Part shown: piece after piece, positions 25,481 to 34,388 of the stretch | Layout of the letters: the number at the start of each line of letters is the position of its first letter | Position numbering within the stretch: position 1 is the first letter of the stretch | Source of the DNA: Verrucomicrobia bacterium LW23 | Lineage (GTDB): Bacteria; Verrucomicrobiota; Verrucomicrobiia; Methylacidiphilales; UBA1321 | Reading direction: 5' to 3' | Assembly (NCBI GenBank): GCA_003054695.1 | Contig: QAZA01000039.1 | Coordinates: 248,001-312,000, forward strand | Length of the DNA stretch: 64,000 nucleotides | Notes under the pieces: model-generated | What the model was told of the DNA's origin: nothing | Seen by the model: the letters and a program-made list of their open reading frames with translations, nothing else | The model's database searches: none | Translations under genes and position numbers: made by a program

Positions 25481-26098
25481 CTACTCCCCCTTTTTGGTGC
25501 CGGGGGCGGAGGTCGCCTCCGTGGGGCGCACGGCGTCGGATTCGCCAAGCACCTGCACGGCGGTTTGGACGTACACGATGGTGGCGGCAACAGCCAGGGC
25601 GGCGCCGGCGGCGCACAGGGCAAAGGTGGTGGGCAGTTGCAACAGGCCGGAGCACACGGCGGTGAAGGTGAAGAGTGTGGAGAGCTTGCCTGTCCAGTGC
25701 GGCTTTACATCCACCTTGACGTTGAGCATGTGAAACACGCTGAAGCCGAGGATAAGCAGGGCATCGCGCGTGATGAGAATGATGGGGAACCAGAGCGGGA
25801 ACGGGTAGTCGCTGCCAATGCGCGCGATGGCCAGCACCATCAGCGCGGAGAAGAGGAGCAGCTTGTCCGCCAGGGGATCGAGGATGGCACCCAGCCGGGT
25901 GGCCTGCCCGCAGTGGCGCGCCAGGTAGCCGTCCACCGCGTCGGAAAGCGAGGCGAGCGTAAAGATGGCAAAGGCTGTGTAGCGCCAGAATTCCTCTGGA
26001 ACGCCCGCGCGCCGGCTGGCCTCGTAGTACAGCATCGCCGCGATAAAGAGCGGGATCATCAGCAGCCGGCCAATGGTGATTTTGTTGGCGGTCGTCAT
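25481..26098 (-). CDS. pgsA: CDP-diacylglycerol--glycerol-3-phosphate 3-phosphatidyltransferase
   Basis: This 205-aa membrane enzyme makes phosphatidylglycerol phosphate, the first step to phosphatidylglycerol and cardiolipin. The CDP-alcohol phosphotransferase signature is complete: SDAVDGYLAR, then G eight residues on, then DPLAD. About five hydrophobic helices surround it. The start is ANKITIGR-type, typical of PgsA, and I chose the Met directly before it although the frame is open for another 32 residues. Other CDP-alcohol transferases remain possible, but the opening TANKITIGRLLMIPLF favours PgsA. It runs alone on the minus strand. Confidence 0.9.
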   Translation of the reverse strand: MTTANKITIGRLLMIPLFIAAMLYYEASRRAGVPEEFWRYTAFAIFTLASLSDAVDGYLARHCGQATRLGAILDPLADKLLLFSALMVLAIARIGSDYPFPLWFPIILITRDALLILGFSVFHMLNVKVDVKPHWTGKLSTLFTFTAVCSGLLQLPTTFALCAAGAALAVAATIVYVQTAVQVLGESDAVRPTEATSAPGTKKGE

Positions 26099-26261
26099 GA
26101 GGGGCAGGGAAGGGGGCGGTGGCGCGGCTACGGTAGGGGAGGGAAGGGCGGGAGGTCGGGATCCGTTGACGCCCTGTACCAACACATAACACAAGGCAAT
26201 GCCGTCTGCAAAGGTGCCTTGGAGGGGAAGCTTGAGGATCTATTCGCGCAGAGGGGATATT

Positions 26262-26292
26262 AACCACAAAGGCACGAAGTCACAAGGGGGGA
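26262..26292. repeat. short-unit repeat arm (ACCACAAAGGCACGAAG)
   Basis: ATTAACCACAAAGGCACGAAGTCACAAG is followed by a G-rich run. Its near reverse complement stands at 28087-28122, so the two arms flank the amine oxidase gene at a distance of 1.8 kb. A related copy begins the window at position 24. Confidence 0.75.
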
Positions 26293-26332
26293 GGGGGGAC
26301 GTAAAGGTGGTTGGTCTTGCTGACCTTGCAGC

Positions 26333-27898
26333 CTATCCGGCGGCGCGGATGATGCGCTCCGCCACGGCGGCGCCGCTCTCCAGGGCGCCTTCCATCATCC
26401 CGCTGAAGGGATAGCTGGTGTGCTCGCCGGCAAACTGAAGGCGCCCGGCGCCCAGTTCCAGGGCATCGCCCACACGCATAATCTGGCCCGGGGCGGGGAA
26501 GCTGTAGCCGCCGAGTGTCCGGGGTTCCGACGGCCACGATATGTATTTGGCGGGCAAGGTGTTACCGATGAACTCGCGGTCGTACACAGCAGCCATGGCG
26601 CCGCTGAGAAACCATTGCCGCTCCTCCTCACTTAGCTCCGCGCCGTCCCGCGCTGCCGCGGGGGTGGGGAAGCCGACCATGCACGCGGGGCCGTCGCCGA
26701 TATCCTGGCTGTCGGTGGCCTCCCAGGTCAGGCCGACGCCGGAGTCCGCAAGGCTTTCCGGGCCATCGCCGCGCTCGCGCCAGGTTCGCCCGGACACGGC
26801 TTTCAGGTACTTGGCGCTCACGCCCATTTGCAGGCGGGCCACGCGCTCGGGCAGGGCGGGCGTAAACTGCACGTGCTTCCATACAGTGGGCGGCAGCGTC
26901 AGCACGGCAAAGTCGGCCTCGTACAGCCTGGCGGGGGCGGGCTTGGGGGAGGTTGTGCCGAGGCCTTTCTGGGTTGCGGCGGCCGGCGCCGTCCGCACGG
27001 CGACGCCGTTGGGGTGAGTATCCACATGAGTAACCGCTTCGCCCAGGCGGATGCGCTCCGGGCCAAGGGCGCGTGCAAAGGCCTCGGCCAGTTGATCGTT
27101 GCCGCCTTCGCAGCGCAGGCTTTCGGAGTCGGTCCAGTAGTTCTCCATGCCGCCGCCTTTTATCTGCGCCAGCAGGCCCAGGTAGCTCATGTTGTGCGGG
27201 CCGACGCCGTACTCCACATCAATGCCGGCCCACATGGCACGGCGGGTGTAGTCGTCCGCGTCCAGGCTGCGCACCCAGTCGGCCACGGTGCGGCGGTCCA
27301 GCTCCGCCGCGCGCGGGGAGAGCCAGGGGCGGAGCGCGTCGATGGGCCGGGCGTCGTCGTTAAGGCTGCTGTAGAGGTCGTCCATCGTACGCCACAGCCG
27401 GTCTTCTTTGGAGGGGGGCAGGCGGCGTCCTGCGATGCGGATGGGGGCATTGGCCTCTTTCTCCTCCACCACGCGCCGCAGGGTGAGGCCAAAGCGCCTG
27501 GCGTAAGCGCCCCAGGCGGGCTGGTTTCCGCCGATAAGCTCGCCGCCGCCCTCCACCACCAGGCCGGGGATAAAGTCTCGAAACGTGAGCACCCGGCCGC
27601 CGATGCGCTCGCGCGCCTCCAGCACGGTCACGTCGAATCCGGACTGCCGCAGTTCAAACGCCGCCGCCAGCCCCGCAAACCCGGCGCCGATGACGACGAC
27701 GCGCCCTCGCGAGGCCGCCCGCGCCGCCGTCGCCAACCCGGCCGCCACAGCAGAGGGCGCCGCCTCGCTCAGCAAAAACCCCGCCGCCCCCGCAGCCGCG
27801 CCCGCCAGTAACGTGCGCCGCGAGATGCCATGGCTGGAGCCGCCGCTGCTATTGCCGGACGCGAAGGTGTTATCTCGAACATCGGAAGGCATACGCAT
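26333..27898 (-). CDS. FAD-dependent amine oxidase with Tat signal
   Basis: This is a flavin monoamine oxidase of about 521 aa. A twin-arginine signal is visible ([19 protein letters not shown]), so it is probably exported folded. The FAD-binding Rossmann motif [17 protein letters not shown] follows at about residue 65, with [10 protein letters not shown] after it. Near the C-terminus [20 protein letters not shown] matches the conserved FAD and substrate segment of the family. The substrate (a primary amine, polyamine or amino acid) is not evident. Met at 27898 is my start; another Met two codons on is equally possible. The gene lies between two inverted short-unit repeat arms. Confidence 0.88.
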   Translation of the reverse strand: MRMPSDVRDNTFASGNSSGGSSHGISRRTLLAGAAAGAAGFLLSEAAPSAVAAGLATAARAASRGRVVVIGAGFAGLAAAFELRQSGFDVTVLEARERIGGRVLTFRDFIPGLVVEGGGELIGGNQPAWGAYARRFGLTLRRVVEEKEANAPIRIAGRRLPPSKEDRLWRTMDDLYSSLNDDARPIDALRPWLSPRAAELDRRTVADWVRSLDADDYTRRAMWAGIDVEYGVGPHNMSYLGLLAQIKGGGMENYWTDSESLRCEGGNDQLAEAFARALGPERIRLGEAVTHVDTHPNGVAVRTAPAAATQKGLGTTSPKPAPARLYEADFAVLTLPPTVWKHVQFTPALPERVARLQMGVSAKYLKAVSGRTWRERGDGPESLADSGVGLTWEATDSQDIGDGPACMVGFPTPAAARDGAELSEEERQWFLSGAMAAVYDREFIGNTLPAKYISWPSEPRTLGGYSFPAPGQIMRVGDALELGAGRLQFAGEHTSYPFSGMMEGALESGAAVAERIIRAAG

Positions 27899-27957
27899 AG
27901 TACGATTCAAGTGTATCGTTTTGTCACCAAAACCGGCCACTTCAGCTTCATTCCCCC

Positions 27958-27996
27958 CTTGGCAAAGGGCGCAAAGAACGCACGGGACGCGAGGGA
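27958..27996. repeat. short-unit repeat (GGCGCAAAGAACGCACGGGACGCGA)
   Basis: The words GCGCAAAGA, ACGCACGGG and ACGCGAGGG follow one another with a 9-nt period, preceded by TTGGCAAAG. No inverse partner is visible nearby. It belongs by design to the same repeat class as the elements at 56010 and 31787. Confidence 0.6.
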
Positions 27997-28086
27997 GAGA
28001 TTACCAGAAGCAGAATACATCTCTCAACGGTCTGGAGCGGTTAAAGTAAGGATGTATTCAGCGCGTTTGGGAATGATTTCTGTTCC

Positions 28087-28122
28087 CCTCCCGACCTTTG
28101 TGTCTCCGTGCCTTTGTGGTAA
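28087..28122. repeat. short-unit repeat arm, inverse of 26262
   Basis: CCTTTGTGTCTCCGTGCC followed by TTTGTGGTAATT is the near reverse complement of the arm at 26262-26292. Together they bracket the amine oxidase gene. Confidence 0.75.
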
Positions 28123-28165
28123 TTGACCGGGACAGGGGGAGTATGATTGCTCGTGACGACGCTAC

Positions 28166-29464
28166 CTAATACATCCTCCACACGCCCAGCCATCCGGCCA
28201 GGGAGGAATCGCGGGAGCGGAGCTCCAGGCGGCGGCGCTGGCGCCAGGCCGTGCGGTAGTGGCGGATCCAGAGGCCGTGCGCGGCGTCCCAGCCGATATC
28301 GCCGCCGTTGTGGAAGCTTTCGGCGGCGCGCAGACGTTCGATTTCTTCGTACTCGCGCTCAAATTCCTGGTACAGGGGCGTGAGTTTCAGGTCGATGGCC
28401 AGCACGCTGTTCTCCCTCTCTTCAGCATCCGCAAGGCGCTGGCGTTCAGCGGGATCCAACGCGCGGATGCCGTCCGGGGAGGCGCGGCGCTCGGCCAGCA
28501 GAGTGTTGAGCCAGTCCGCCAGGTGGCGAAGGCGGGTGGAGTCGAGGCCGCAATTGTCGAAGATGTAGCTGTTACTCCGCAGCAGAGGCAGAAGCTCCTG
28601 GCGAATGCCCGGCCTGTCGCCGGGGCGGCCTGTCAGGCAAACGCACAGCAAGGATTGCATCCGAGGATCGCCCGGCCAGGTGGTATCATCGCCGGGCTGT
28701 ACCGGGGCAAAACTGCGAACATCCTGCAGCGCAAAGACTTGGGGAACGCGGCGTTTGTCGCCAACGAAGGGCAGCTCCCGCGTAATGGACGGCAGAGTCA
28801 GGGTGCCGCGGGCAAAGTCGAGCGTGATGTCCCGATCCCCGCGCGCAATGCTCCACGCCTTGGCCAGTTGCACAAAGGCAAAGAGCCATGCCATACACAG
28901 CAGACCCACCGTAATGATATCGAGCTCGTACCAGCGAAAAGCCGCAACGCTCGGAACAAGCAGGAAGAGCCCGGCCGGCGCGAGGGTGAGCAACGCCGCC
29001 GCTGTATGCGCGGCGACGGGCAGCGGCGCCAGGCGAATCGTCAAGGCGTCGCCCTGGCCGGGCACGGCAGGGGCTGTCCACACGTTGGCCGGGCGGCGCC
29101 ACCAGTGGCGGAAGCCCGCCGCGGCCGGTCGTCGCGCCCCCTCGCGCCAGAGGATGAGCGCGCCCGTTGTCATCAGCGCGCCGAAGCCACCGACACCGCC
29201 ACCTAAATGGTAGGTAAGGATCACAAGGTTCCGATCCTCAAGCTGCAGGTTGGGCCAGGCGCGCAGCAACTCCTCTGCATCCACCGCGAGTAACCCGAGG
29301 CTGCACAGCAGCCCCAGCCCCAGCCAGCCCGCCAAGGCAATGCCACCTCCCTTCGCGCGTTCCCAGGGGTCCGGCGCAATAATGGATTGCGCCTGCGTAT
29401 CGCCGTCCACGGTGGTCGCAGTGGCGGTGTCGTCCTGCGCCGACCTTGTGTTGCGCTGTGACAT
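28166..29464 (-). CDS. four-helix membrane protein of unknown function
   Basis: I do not recognise this 432-aa protein. After a Thr/Asp-rich start it has about four membrane helices (near residues 38-58, 80-100, 145-170 and 178-200). A soluble domain follows with DFARGTLTLPSI and a pattern of beta strands, then a long charged helical segment (YQEFEREYEEIERLRAAE) near residue 375. The C-terminal basic region is rich in Arg and Trp. I chose Met at 29464; the open frame further upstream is unlike protein. It overlaps no neighbour and lies divergent from the pseudogene at 29588. Confidence 0.7.
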   Translation of the reverse strand: MSQRNTRSAQDDTATATTVDGDTQAQSIIAPDPWERAKGGGIALAGWLGLGLLCSLGLLAVDAEELLRAWPNLQLEDRNLVILTYHLGGGVGGFGALMTTGALILWREGARRPAAAGFRHWWRRPANVWTAPAVPGQGDALTIRLAPLPVAAHTAAALLTLAPAGLFLLVPSVAAFRWYELDIITVGLLCMAWLFAFVQLAKAWSIARGDRDITLDFARGTLTLPSITRELPFVGDKRRVPQVFALQDVRSFAPVQPGDDTTWPGDPRMQSLLCVCLTGRPGDRPGIRQELLPLLRSNSYIFDNCGLDSTRLRHLADWLNTLLAERRASPDGIRALDPAERQRLADAEERENSVLAIDLKLTPLYQEFEREYEEIERLRAAESFHNGGDIGWDAAHGLWIRHYRTAWRQRRRLELRSRDSSLAGWLGVWRMY

Positions 29465-29587
29465 GCGTGTAGAATGACAGATAGGCGGGCGGAAATCCAG
29501 CAGGGAATGCCCCGCCCCATGGGCTGGGGCGGTGGCGAACTCTATGTCTGTCGCCCGGCCGTCAACCGCACTTGCTCGCCCATTGCA

Positions 29588-29898
29588 ATGCCACAACATA
29601 CGAAACCATCGGGCCCGCCTTTGACGCTTTGCCAGCTGGAAGGCATCGATTTCCGCCCGCCGACCGGTGTGTTGGTAAGCGGCCTGATGCTTCGCATTCA
29701 CTACCTCTAACGCAAGTGCCTGTGGCGCAGTTTACTGCGGCGGATTTTCGGCTGCTGCTTGATCAGACGTGCAGCCTTCCCCACGTTGTGCCGCCGGCGC
29801 TTGCTCTGCTGTCGCACGAGCCCTGGATCGGGGCGGATGCCTACGCCGGCGATTTGCTCAACGCTGTGCTCGGCGTGCGGGGCGAGGGCCAAACCTAG
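29588..29898 (+). pseudogene. frameshifted CdiI-like immunity protein
   Basis: The 3' part reads VAQFTAADFRLLLDQTCSLP and later GADAYAGDLLNAVL, matching contact-dependent growth inhibition immunity proteins of the CdiI_2 type, which usually have a DLR-IGQ-LP motif and end in GDLL-AVL. The expected N-terminal half (CQLEGIDFRPPTG and LMLRIHYL) is found just upstream, but in another frame that stops at 29708-29710. One frameshift near 29690-29715 would join the two. No CdiA toxin gene is near. I read this as an inactivated orphan immunity gene, although a sequencing error would look the same. Confidence 0.65.
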
Positions 29899-29929
29899 AG
29901 CTTGTCGACATTCGACTAACGTGGAGAAC

Positions 29930-30033
29930 ACTCCCTTTTCCCCTGCGTGTAATCCGTGTTTTGCGTTGTTAATAACTCCCCTTTGAACCGAAAGCTAAAC
30001 ACGGATCACACGGATTGCACGGAGGGGGATGGA
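29930..30033. repeat. inverted repeat with ATCCGTGTN words
   Basis: The left arm (29930-29962) carries GTGTAATCCGTGTTTT; the right arm (29998-30033) carries AAACACGGATCACACGGATT and GCACGGAGG. The right arm has one 9-nt word more than the left. The spacer is about 35 nt. It lies between the CdiI-like pseudogene and the terminator of the anti-sigma-like gene. Confidence 0.8.
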
Positions 30034-30082
30034 GAGATCCTGGAGAGACCGGAGGGGCGGTAATAAAAACGTGCAAAAGCAA

Positions 30083-30119
30083 AAAGCAGTGCCTCCCTGG
30101 AGCGGGAGGGCACTGCTTT
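30083..30119 (-). terminator. intrinsic terminator of the sigma-factor operon
   Basis: Read on the minus strand, AAAGCAGTGCC-CTCCC and its complement form a stem of about 15 bp with a 6-7-nt loop, followed by TTTTTGCTTTTG. It is located about 75 bp after the stop of the membrane protein at 30196. Confidence 0.9.
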
Positions 30120-30195
30120 GCGGTACGTTACCTTTTGAGGAGTGGGCAAAGTGGGCACGGCTCGCAGGCCTGCCGCCGTACAGGGAGCGAAGCCT

Positions 30196-30672
30196 TTAGA
30201 ACGCCACGTACGTGTCCGTCGGCGTGGCGGCGGTGAGCATGTAGTGGGGCTGCTGGGGGCTGGCGGCGGTTACTTCCGTGGTGGGGAGGACGTCGAAGTT
30301 GTCATCCACGGGGGCGGCGGAGGTGATGTACGCGGTGGCTGGAGGCAGCGGGGCGGTGGAGGCGAGGGTGCCCTGGCTGCCCGTTTGCACCGGCAGGGAG
30401 ACGCCCCATGCACCGAGGCCGAGTGCGCACGCGGCGACGGCGGCGGTGGCGTAGCGGTAGCCGGGGGAGAGGTTGAGCGCGAAATCGAAGTTGAAGGTTT
30501 CGACAAGGGAGTTCCACGCCTGGCGCCAGCGGTTGGGGGCGGCGGGAATCATCGCGGCGCGCTGGCGACGATGAAGCTCGCCCAGAATGCCGTCAAAATA
30601 GGCATCATGGGGCATGTTATCCGCCTTCTGGGAAAGGAGTTGACGCAGTTTGTCGAAGTTTTCTTCAGCCAT
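30196..30672 (-). CDS. single-span membrane protein, possible anti-sigma factor
   Basis: This 158-aa protein has a soluble helical N-terminal part (FDKLRQLLSQKADNMPHDAYF), one membrane helix at about 68-90 (YATAAVAACALGLGAWGVSL), and a Pro/Ala/Thr-rich periplasmic tail. It follows the ECF sigma gene on the same strand, in the place and with the topology of an anti-sigma factor. The zinc-binding HxxxCxxC motif of classic ZAS anti-sigma factors is absent, so if it regulates the sigma factor it does so with a different domain. A strong terminator follows. Confidence 0.75.
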   Translation of the reverse strand: MAEENFDKLRQLLSQKADNMPHDAYFDGILGELHRRQRAAMIPAAPNRWRQAWNSLVETFNFDFALNLSPGYRYATAAVAACALGLGAWGVSLPVQTGSQGTLASTAPLPPATAYITSAAPVDDNFDVLPTTEVTAASPQQPHYMLTAATPTDTYVAF

Positions 30673-30838
30673 AGTTGTAAATGTAAGCCAGCGTAATGCT
30701 GAACTCTTCTAGAGGTAAATCAGCGGCAGTCAAGCATTTGCGCGCAATCGTTGCCATCATTGCTGGTGTTGGCCACGCTTGCCGCAACGCCTTCCTGTCG
30801 CCGACACGTTCAGCACGTTGCCGTGCCATGCGCTGTGG

Positions 30839-31471
30839 TTAAAGGAAGTTTTTCAGCAGCTTTTGAAGCTGTTTGTGGGCGTAGTGCAACCGCGATCGAA
30901 CCGTCCCCTCGGACACCCCGACGATCCTGGCAATCTCGGCGTGGCTGAAGTTCTCGATATCGAAGAGCGTTACTACTGCCCTATGTTCTTCTGACAGCTT
31001 CATCAGGCTTTCGTTCAATTTTTTTTGCAGCAGCTTCAGTCGCTCCTGCTCCGTTACCGATTTCTGGCTGGGATCGATAAACTCATGGCGCTCATGGAGA
31101 TTCGTTTCCTCGTCGTCCATGGAGACGTTGTGAAAGTCGTGCTTTCGCTTCTGCAAAAAGTTGAGCGTGCGGTTGACGGCAATGCGGTAGAGCCACGTGT
31201 AGAACGCCGCCTGCTCCTTGTAACTGTGGATGCCCTGGTACGCGCGCGTAAAGGTCTCCATGAGTAAGTCGTTGGTATCCTCATGGTTATGAGTCATGTT
31301 GAAAATGACCTTGTAGACGCGGCGCTGGTGACGCACCACCAGCTCGTCGAACGCCGACGGATCCCCGGCCTGGGTACGCGACACCAGTTCGTCGTCCGGC
31401 GGGCCTGTCTGGCCGGCGCCGGGCTCCGCTTCATTGCTGCCGGGCGGCAGCCGTGGAGGGGGCGAGCTCAT
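30839..31471 (-). CDS. ECF RNA polymerase sigma factor
   Basis: This 210-aa sigma-70 family protein of the extracytoplasmic-function type directs RNA polymerase to a specific promoter set. Region 2 spans about residues 40-110 (AFDELVVRHQRRVYKVIF, then TRAYQGIHSY, then TWLYRIAVNRTLNFLQ). Region 4 at about 155-205 has HAEIARIVGVSEGTVRSRLH, the helix-turn-helix for the -35 element. A Pro-rich stretch of 25 residues precedes region 2. I chose the Met at 31471 in line with family length. The membrane protein encoded 166 bp downstream is the likely regulator. Confidence 0.92.
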   Translation of the reverse strand: MSSPPPRLPPGSNEAEPGAGQTGPPDDELVSRTQAGDPSAFDELVVRHQRRVYKVIFNMTHNHEDTNDLLMETFTRAYQGIHSYKEQAAFYTWLYRIAVNRTLNFLQKRKHDFHNVSMDDEETNLHERHEFIDPSQKSVTEQERLKLLQKKLNESLMKLSEEHRAVVTLFDIENFSHAEIARIVGVSEGTVRSRLHYAHKQLQKLLKNFL

Positions 31472-32049
31472 GATGGGCGGGAGGCGATCTCTGCCCGGCC
31501 GGCCAAGGGGGGAGGCGGGAAATCCGGGGACGCTGCGCCCGCGCGCGCCGGGGAGGGCGCTGCCAGTCGGGCGATGTCCGTCGGAGACTTCCAGGTGCCA
31601 GGAGGAGATACGCCACAACCATGGGCCGGAATGCCCGCAAATTCAAGCCCGCATGGCACGGAATTTGCGTTCTACGCCAGCCCGGGCACGTGGGCCAGAG
31701 CAGCTTGGATACATGTGCTTGCAGAAATGTCGGATTGCAAAGCAGATACGGGAGTTAGAGCAAGGCCTGCTCAGGGCGTACTCAGTTTTCCCCCGTTGCG
31801 TACGTTGCGTATCTGCTTCCGCACGTTGCGACCGTTGCGTGAAAGTCCGTTAAGGAGTTCGCCCAACTATAAAGTGCTGCAATCCGTGGAGCGGAATTTC
31901 ACGCAACGGTCGCAACGGGCAGAATCAGAATCGCAACGTACGCAACGGGGGAAAGAAGACTTGTCCGAGAAGGCCAGTTCGCCAGCTTTAGTCTCTAATC
32001 CTGGTCCTAAATACGACAGGATTTAACCGTGATTAAATGGCTCAACATC
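31472..32049. other. 578-bp intergenic region
   Basis: No supported gene. It contains the upstream region of the sigma gene and the inverted repeat at 31787-31954. Frames across it are of repeat or shadow character. Confidence 0.5.
31787..31954. repeat. inverted repeat with GCAACGTAC / GCAACGGTC words
   Basis: The left arm (31787-31843) contains CCCCGTTGCGTACGTTGCG and CGTTGCGACCGTTGCGTGAAA. The right arm (31896-31954) contains TTCACGCAACGGTCGCAACG and CGCAACGTACGCAACGGGGG, so the arms pair over almost 60 bp with a small central mismatch. The spacer is about 50 nt. The words repeat with a 9-nt period. Confidence 0.9.
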
Positions 32050-33306
32050 CTACATCCCCAGCATGCGCTTCACCTGGTCCACGTCCTTATCGCCTCTGCC
32101 CGAGAGGTTTACGACGAGCACGGCGTCCTTCGGCATGGTGGGTGCGATTTTGATGGCGTGCGCGACGGCATGCGAGCTCTCCAGCGCGGGGATGATCCCC
32201 TCCAGGCGCGCGAGCGTCTGGAACGCGTTGAGCGCTTCGGTGTCGGTCGCGTACTCGTACTCGGCGCGGCGCAGCTCGCGCAGGTAGGAGTGCTCCGGGC
32301 CCACCGCCGCGTAGTCCAGCCCGGCCGAGACGGAGTGGGTGAGCTGGATGTTGCCGTTTTCGTCCTGCAGCAGGTAGGTGCGGGCGCCTTGCAGCACGCC
32401 CAGTACGCCGCCCTGAAAACGCGCCGCGTGGCGCCCGGGCAGGATGCCGTCGCCGCCGGCCTCGACGCCAATGCAGCGCACCTTTTCGTCCGCCAGAAAC
32501 GCGTGGAACAGGCCGATGGCGTTGCTGCCGCCGCCTACGCAGGCAATCAGAGCGTCGGGCAGGCGCCCTTCCTGCTCCAGAATCTGCCGGCGCGCTTCCT
32601 CGCCGATGCAGCGGTGGAAGTCCCTCACCATCATGGGGTAAGGATGCGAGCCGAGCGCGGAGCCGAGGATGTAGTGGGTCGTGCGCACGTTCGTCACCCA
32701 GTCGCGCATTGCCTCGTTCACGGCTTCTTTCAGCGTCTGCTGGCCGGCCGTCACCGCGACGACCTCGGCGCCCAGCAGGCGCATGCGCGTCACGTTCAGC
32801 GCCTGGCGCTCCATATCCACGGCGCCCATGTAGACGACGCATTTGAGGCCAAAACGCGCCGCCACGGTGGCCGTGGCCACGCCGTGCTGGCCGGCGCCCG
32901 TCTCGGCAATCACCCGCGGCTTGCCCATGCGGACGGCGAGGAGCACCTGCCCCAGCGCGTTGTTGATTTTATGGGCGCCGGTGTGCAGCAGATCCTCGCG
33001 CTTGAGATAAATTTTGGCGCCGCCCAGGTGGTCCGTAAGGCGCTTTGCAAAGTAAAGCGGCGTGGCCCGGCCGGCGTACTGCTCCAGCAGATCCTTAAGC
33101 TCTGCACGAAAAGCCGGGTCCTGCCGAGCGCGGTCGTACTCCGCCGTAAGCTCCTGCAGCGGAGCCATTAATGTCTCCGGCACAAACATGCCGCCATACT
33201 TGCCGAAATGTCCGGTGGCATCGGGAATGTGCGGCGAAACAAAGGGAGACGAAGGCGCGGCGGAGGCTGCGACGACCGGCGCGGGGGCAGTGGCTACGGG
33301 ACTCAT
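32050..33306 (-). CDS. trpB: tryptophan synthase beta chain
   Basis: This 418-aa PLP enzyme joins indole and serine to make tryptophan. [13 protein letters not shown] contains the PLP lysine (Lys113); [14 protein letters not shown] and the phosphate-binding [10 protein letters not shown] are also present, as is the closing LSGRGDKDV. The first 25 residues form an Ala/Pro-rich extension ahead of [14 protein letters not shown]. The start at 33306 is chosen because the upstream frame is unlike protein. trpF lies 250 bp upstream on the same strand. trpA is not adjacent in this window. Confidence 0.97.
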   Translation of the reverse strand: MSPVATAPAPVVAASAAPSSPFVSPHIPDATGHFGKYGGMFVPETLMAPLQELTAEYDRARQDPAFRAELKDLLEQYAGRATPLYFAKRLTDHLGGAKIYLKREDLLHTGAHKINNALGQVLLAVRMGKPRVIAETGAGQHGVATATVAARFGLKCVVYMGAVDMERQALNVTRMRLLGAEVVAVTAGQQTLKEAVNEAMRDWVTNVRTTHYILGSALGSHPYPMMVRDFHRCIGEEARRQILEQEGRLPDALIACVGGGSNAIGLFHAFLADEKVRCIGVEAGGDGILPGRHAARFQGGVLGVLQGARTYLLQDENGNIQLTHSVSAGLDYAAVGPEHSYLRELRRAEYEYATDTEALNAFQTLARLEGIIPALESSHAVAHAIKIAPTMPKDAVLVVNLSGRGDKDVDQVKRMLGM

Positions 33307-33556
33307 GGAGATAGAATAAGGCAAAGGAGTAGAAAAAGCGAAGCGAAACCGCGGAGCGAGGCGCCGACAATAAGCGCAAGCAGTTGCATGCGAGGCACTA
33401 ATGTGGCGCTTTAATCGCGTGGAGAAGATCACGAACCGTGCGCGTGCAACCCGTCCGCCACTCCGCCCTTACGTCGCGCCGTCTTCCACAAACTTGCCAA
33501 TCTCGCAACTGTCGTTGTTGTAATCGTAACTCGTTGTCGCTATGTGGCTTAACAGC

Positions 33557-34198
33557 TTACAGTCCCGACCGCGCTTTCTCAAGCGCACCCTTGCACGCCG
33601 CCACAAAGTCACGCACCTTCGCGTGGTCCTTGCGCCCTGGCACTTCCTCCACGCCGCTGCTCACATCCACGGCGTAGGGCTGCACGGTGCGGATGGCCTC
33701 CGCCGCGTTGTGGGGGCCGAGGCCGCCGGAGAGGATGACGGGGCGGGGGGAAGTGGCGCGGAAATCGGCGGCGCTTTGCCAGTCAAACGTGCGGCCGGTG
33801 CCGCCGTAGCCGGGGCCGGGCGTGTCGAGCAGGAAGGCGCTGCTGTTGCCCTGCCACTCGGCCACATCAGGCGCGTCGCCCTCGCCCAGGCGGAAGACTT
33901 TGATGATGCGGCGCGGCAGGAGGGCCTGGGCCACATCGGGCTCTTCGTCGCCGTGCAGCTGCCAGGCGTCAAACGGCGCAACCCGTTCAATGCGAATGAT
34001 ATCGCAAATGGAAAGATTGACGCATACCGCCACGCGTGTCACAAACGGCGGCAGCTCGCGCGCAATGGCCCAGGCGCGTTGCGGGTCCACGTAGCGCGGG
34101 CTGCGCGGGTAGAGGATGAACCCCACCGCGTCGGCGCCGGATTCCACCGCTACGGCGGCATCCTCCGGCCGGGTAATGCCGCAGATTTTAACCTTCAT
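33557..34198 (-). CDS. trpF: phosphoribosylanthranilate isomerase
   Basis: This 213-aa TIM-barrel enzyme catalyses the Amadori rearrangement of phosphoribosylanthranilate, the third step of tryptophan synthesis. VKICGITRPEDA holds the catalytic Cys6, DAWQLHGDE is the central motif, and the phosphate site is VILSGGLGPHNAAEAI with VDVSSGVE. The catalytic Asp is probably in LLDTPGPGYGG. Length is normal. It precedes trpB on the minus strand, an arrangement common in bacteria, although the 250-bp gap leaves cotranscription open. Confidence 0.96.
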   Translation of the reverse strand: MKVKICGITRPEDAAVAVESGADAVGFILYPRSPRYVDPQRAWAIARELPPFVTRVAVCVNLSICDIIRIERVAPFDAWQLHGDEEPDVAQALLPRRIIKVFRLGEGDAPDVAEWQGNSSAFLLDTPGPGYGGTGRTFDWQSAADFRATSPRPVILSGGLGPHNAAEAIRTVQPYAVDVSSGVEEVPGRKDHAKVRDFVAACKGALEKARSGL

Positions 34199-34388
34199 GT
34201 GGCCAGCAGTTTAATCGATGGGCGCTCACAATCAATGCCGCTTTAAGGGGAAAACACCAAAGCGCGGTCGGCCCGGCGCTGATGCCCCGGGGGGCACCCG
34301 CCGAACCGCCGCGTTTTGAGTGGATGAAAGAAAAGCTGTGTCCCGGGCAAAAGCGCAGGTTTAAGCCAGGCCCCGCCCGGGGCAAAAC

